Assembly (NCBI GenBank): GCA_964456815.1 | Contig: CAYWCO010000068.1 | Location: forward strand, 1-6,096 | DNA length: 6,096 bases | Source of the DNA: CAVTZP01 sp964456815 | GTDB taxonomy: Bacteria > Chloroflexota > Dehalococcoidia > Dehalococcoidales > BS750m-G39 | Direction of reading: 5' to 3' | In this document: one piece after another, positions 5,999 to 6,096 of the stretch | How the letters are laid out: every line of letters starts with the position of its first letter | How positions within the stretch are numbered: position 1 is the first letter of the stretch | The notes under the pieces: model-generated | Seen by the model: only the letters and a program-made list of their open reading frames with translations | What the model was told of the DNA's origin: nothing | Databases searched by the model: none | Translations under genes and position numbers: made by a program

Positions 5999-6033
5999 TC
6001 CCCCTCCCTTGGTCAAGGGAGGGGGAAGTTTTT
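5999..6033 (+). terminator. Strong rho-independent terminator
   Basis: CCCCCTCCCTT (6000-6010) pairs perfectly with AAGGGAGGGGG (6015-6025) around the loop GGTC; T5999 and A6026 add a twelfth pair. After AG comes TTTTT (6029-6033). The stem is long and G/C-rich, and the T-tract follows only on the plus strand, so it ends transcription of the small gene, 55 nt past its stop codon. CCCTTGGTC is also present at 5992-6000, a direct copy of 6006-6014, so part of the left arm is duplicated upstream. Confidence 0.92.
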
Positions 6034-6037
6034 ATAG

Positions 6038-6058
6038 AAGAGGGGCTTCGCCCCTCTT
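6038..6058. repeat. Perfect 9-bp hairpin without T-tract
   Basis: AAGAGGGGC (6038-6046) and GCCCCTCTT (6050-6058) pair fully around a TTC loop. No T-run follows on either strand, so it is not a canonical terminator. It sits 4 nt after the T-tract of the preceding terminator. It may be an intergenic palindromic repeat unit (REP-like), an RNA-stabilising hairpin or a backup stop. Confidence 0.7.
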
Positions 6059-6096
6059 AAATGCCCAACTCTCTTTATTTAAGCATTGTTATTCTA

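Noticed and set aside
6061..6096. Start of a further gene at ATG 6061
   Set aside because: The frame stays open for 12 codons to the window end, but there is no ribosome binding site (the sequence before it is a hairpin) and too little sequence to judge.

Overview
The window reads as a chromosomal housekeeping segment from a bacterium, most likely a Dehalococcoidia-like member of the Chloroflexota. That placement is an inference. It rests on the combination of an archaeal-type (ApgM) phosphoglycerate mutase, the LL-diaminopimelate aminotransferase (DapL) route of lysine synthesis, and the tight apgM-tpiA-miaA-dapF-dapL-hflX order. No ribosomal RNA or other taxonomic marker is present to confirm it.

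Region 1 (1-5601) is one dense plus-strand gene cluster, probably one operon whose promoter lies upstream of the window. It holds the 3' part of apgM, then tpiA, miaA, dapF, dapL and hflX. The junctions are a 9-nt gap with a Shine-Dalgarno sequence on the apgM stop codon, a 4-nt ATGA overlap (tpiA/miaA), a 35-nt overlap (miaA/dapF), a 23-nt overlap (dapF/dapL) and a 12-nt gap (dapL/hflX). ApgM and TpiA serve the triose part of glycolysis/gluconeogenesis. DapL and DapF catalyse successive steps from tetrahydrodipicolinate to meso-diaminopimelate for lysine (and peptidoglycan, if the organism makes it). MiaA modifies tRNA and HflX is a ribosome-associated GTPase, so the cluster mixes central metabolism with translation functions. 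No system unknown to biology was recognised here; the enzymes are intact members of known families.

The most notable feature is the start of hflX. The conserved HflX N-terminus is open back to the dapL stop codon, but that stretch has no ATG, GTG or TTG at a plausible position. The best start is an ATT at 4426 behind an AGGAGGGG ribosome binding site.

Region 2 (5602-6096) is different. A 156-nt spacer with small repeats and an extended -10 promoter leads into a 61-residue putative zinc-ribbon protein of unknown function. This gene is followed by a 16-bp tandem repeat, a very strong rho-independent terminator and a second perfect hairpin without a T-tract. It therefore looks like a self-contained single-gene transcription unit. 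The last 38 nt after the second hairpin hold no supportable gene.
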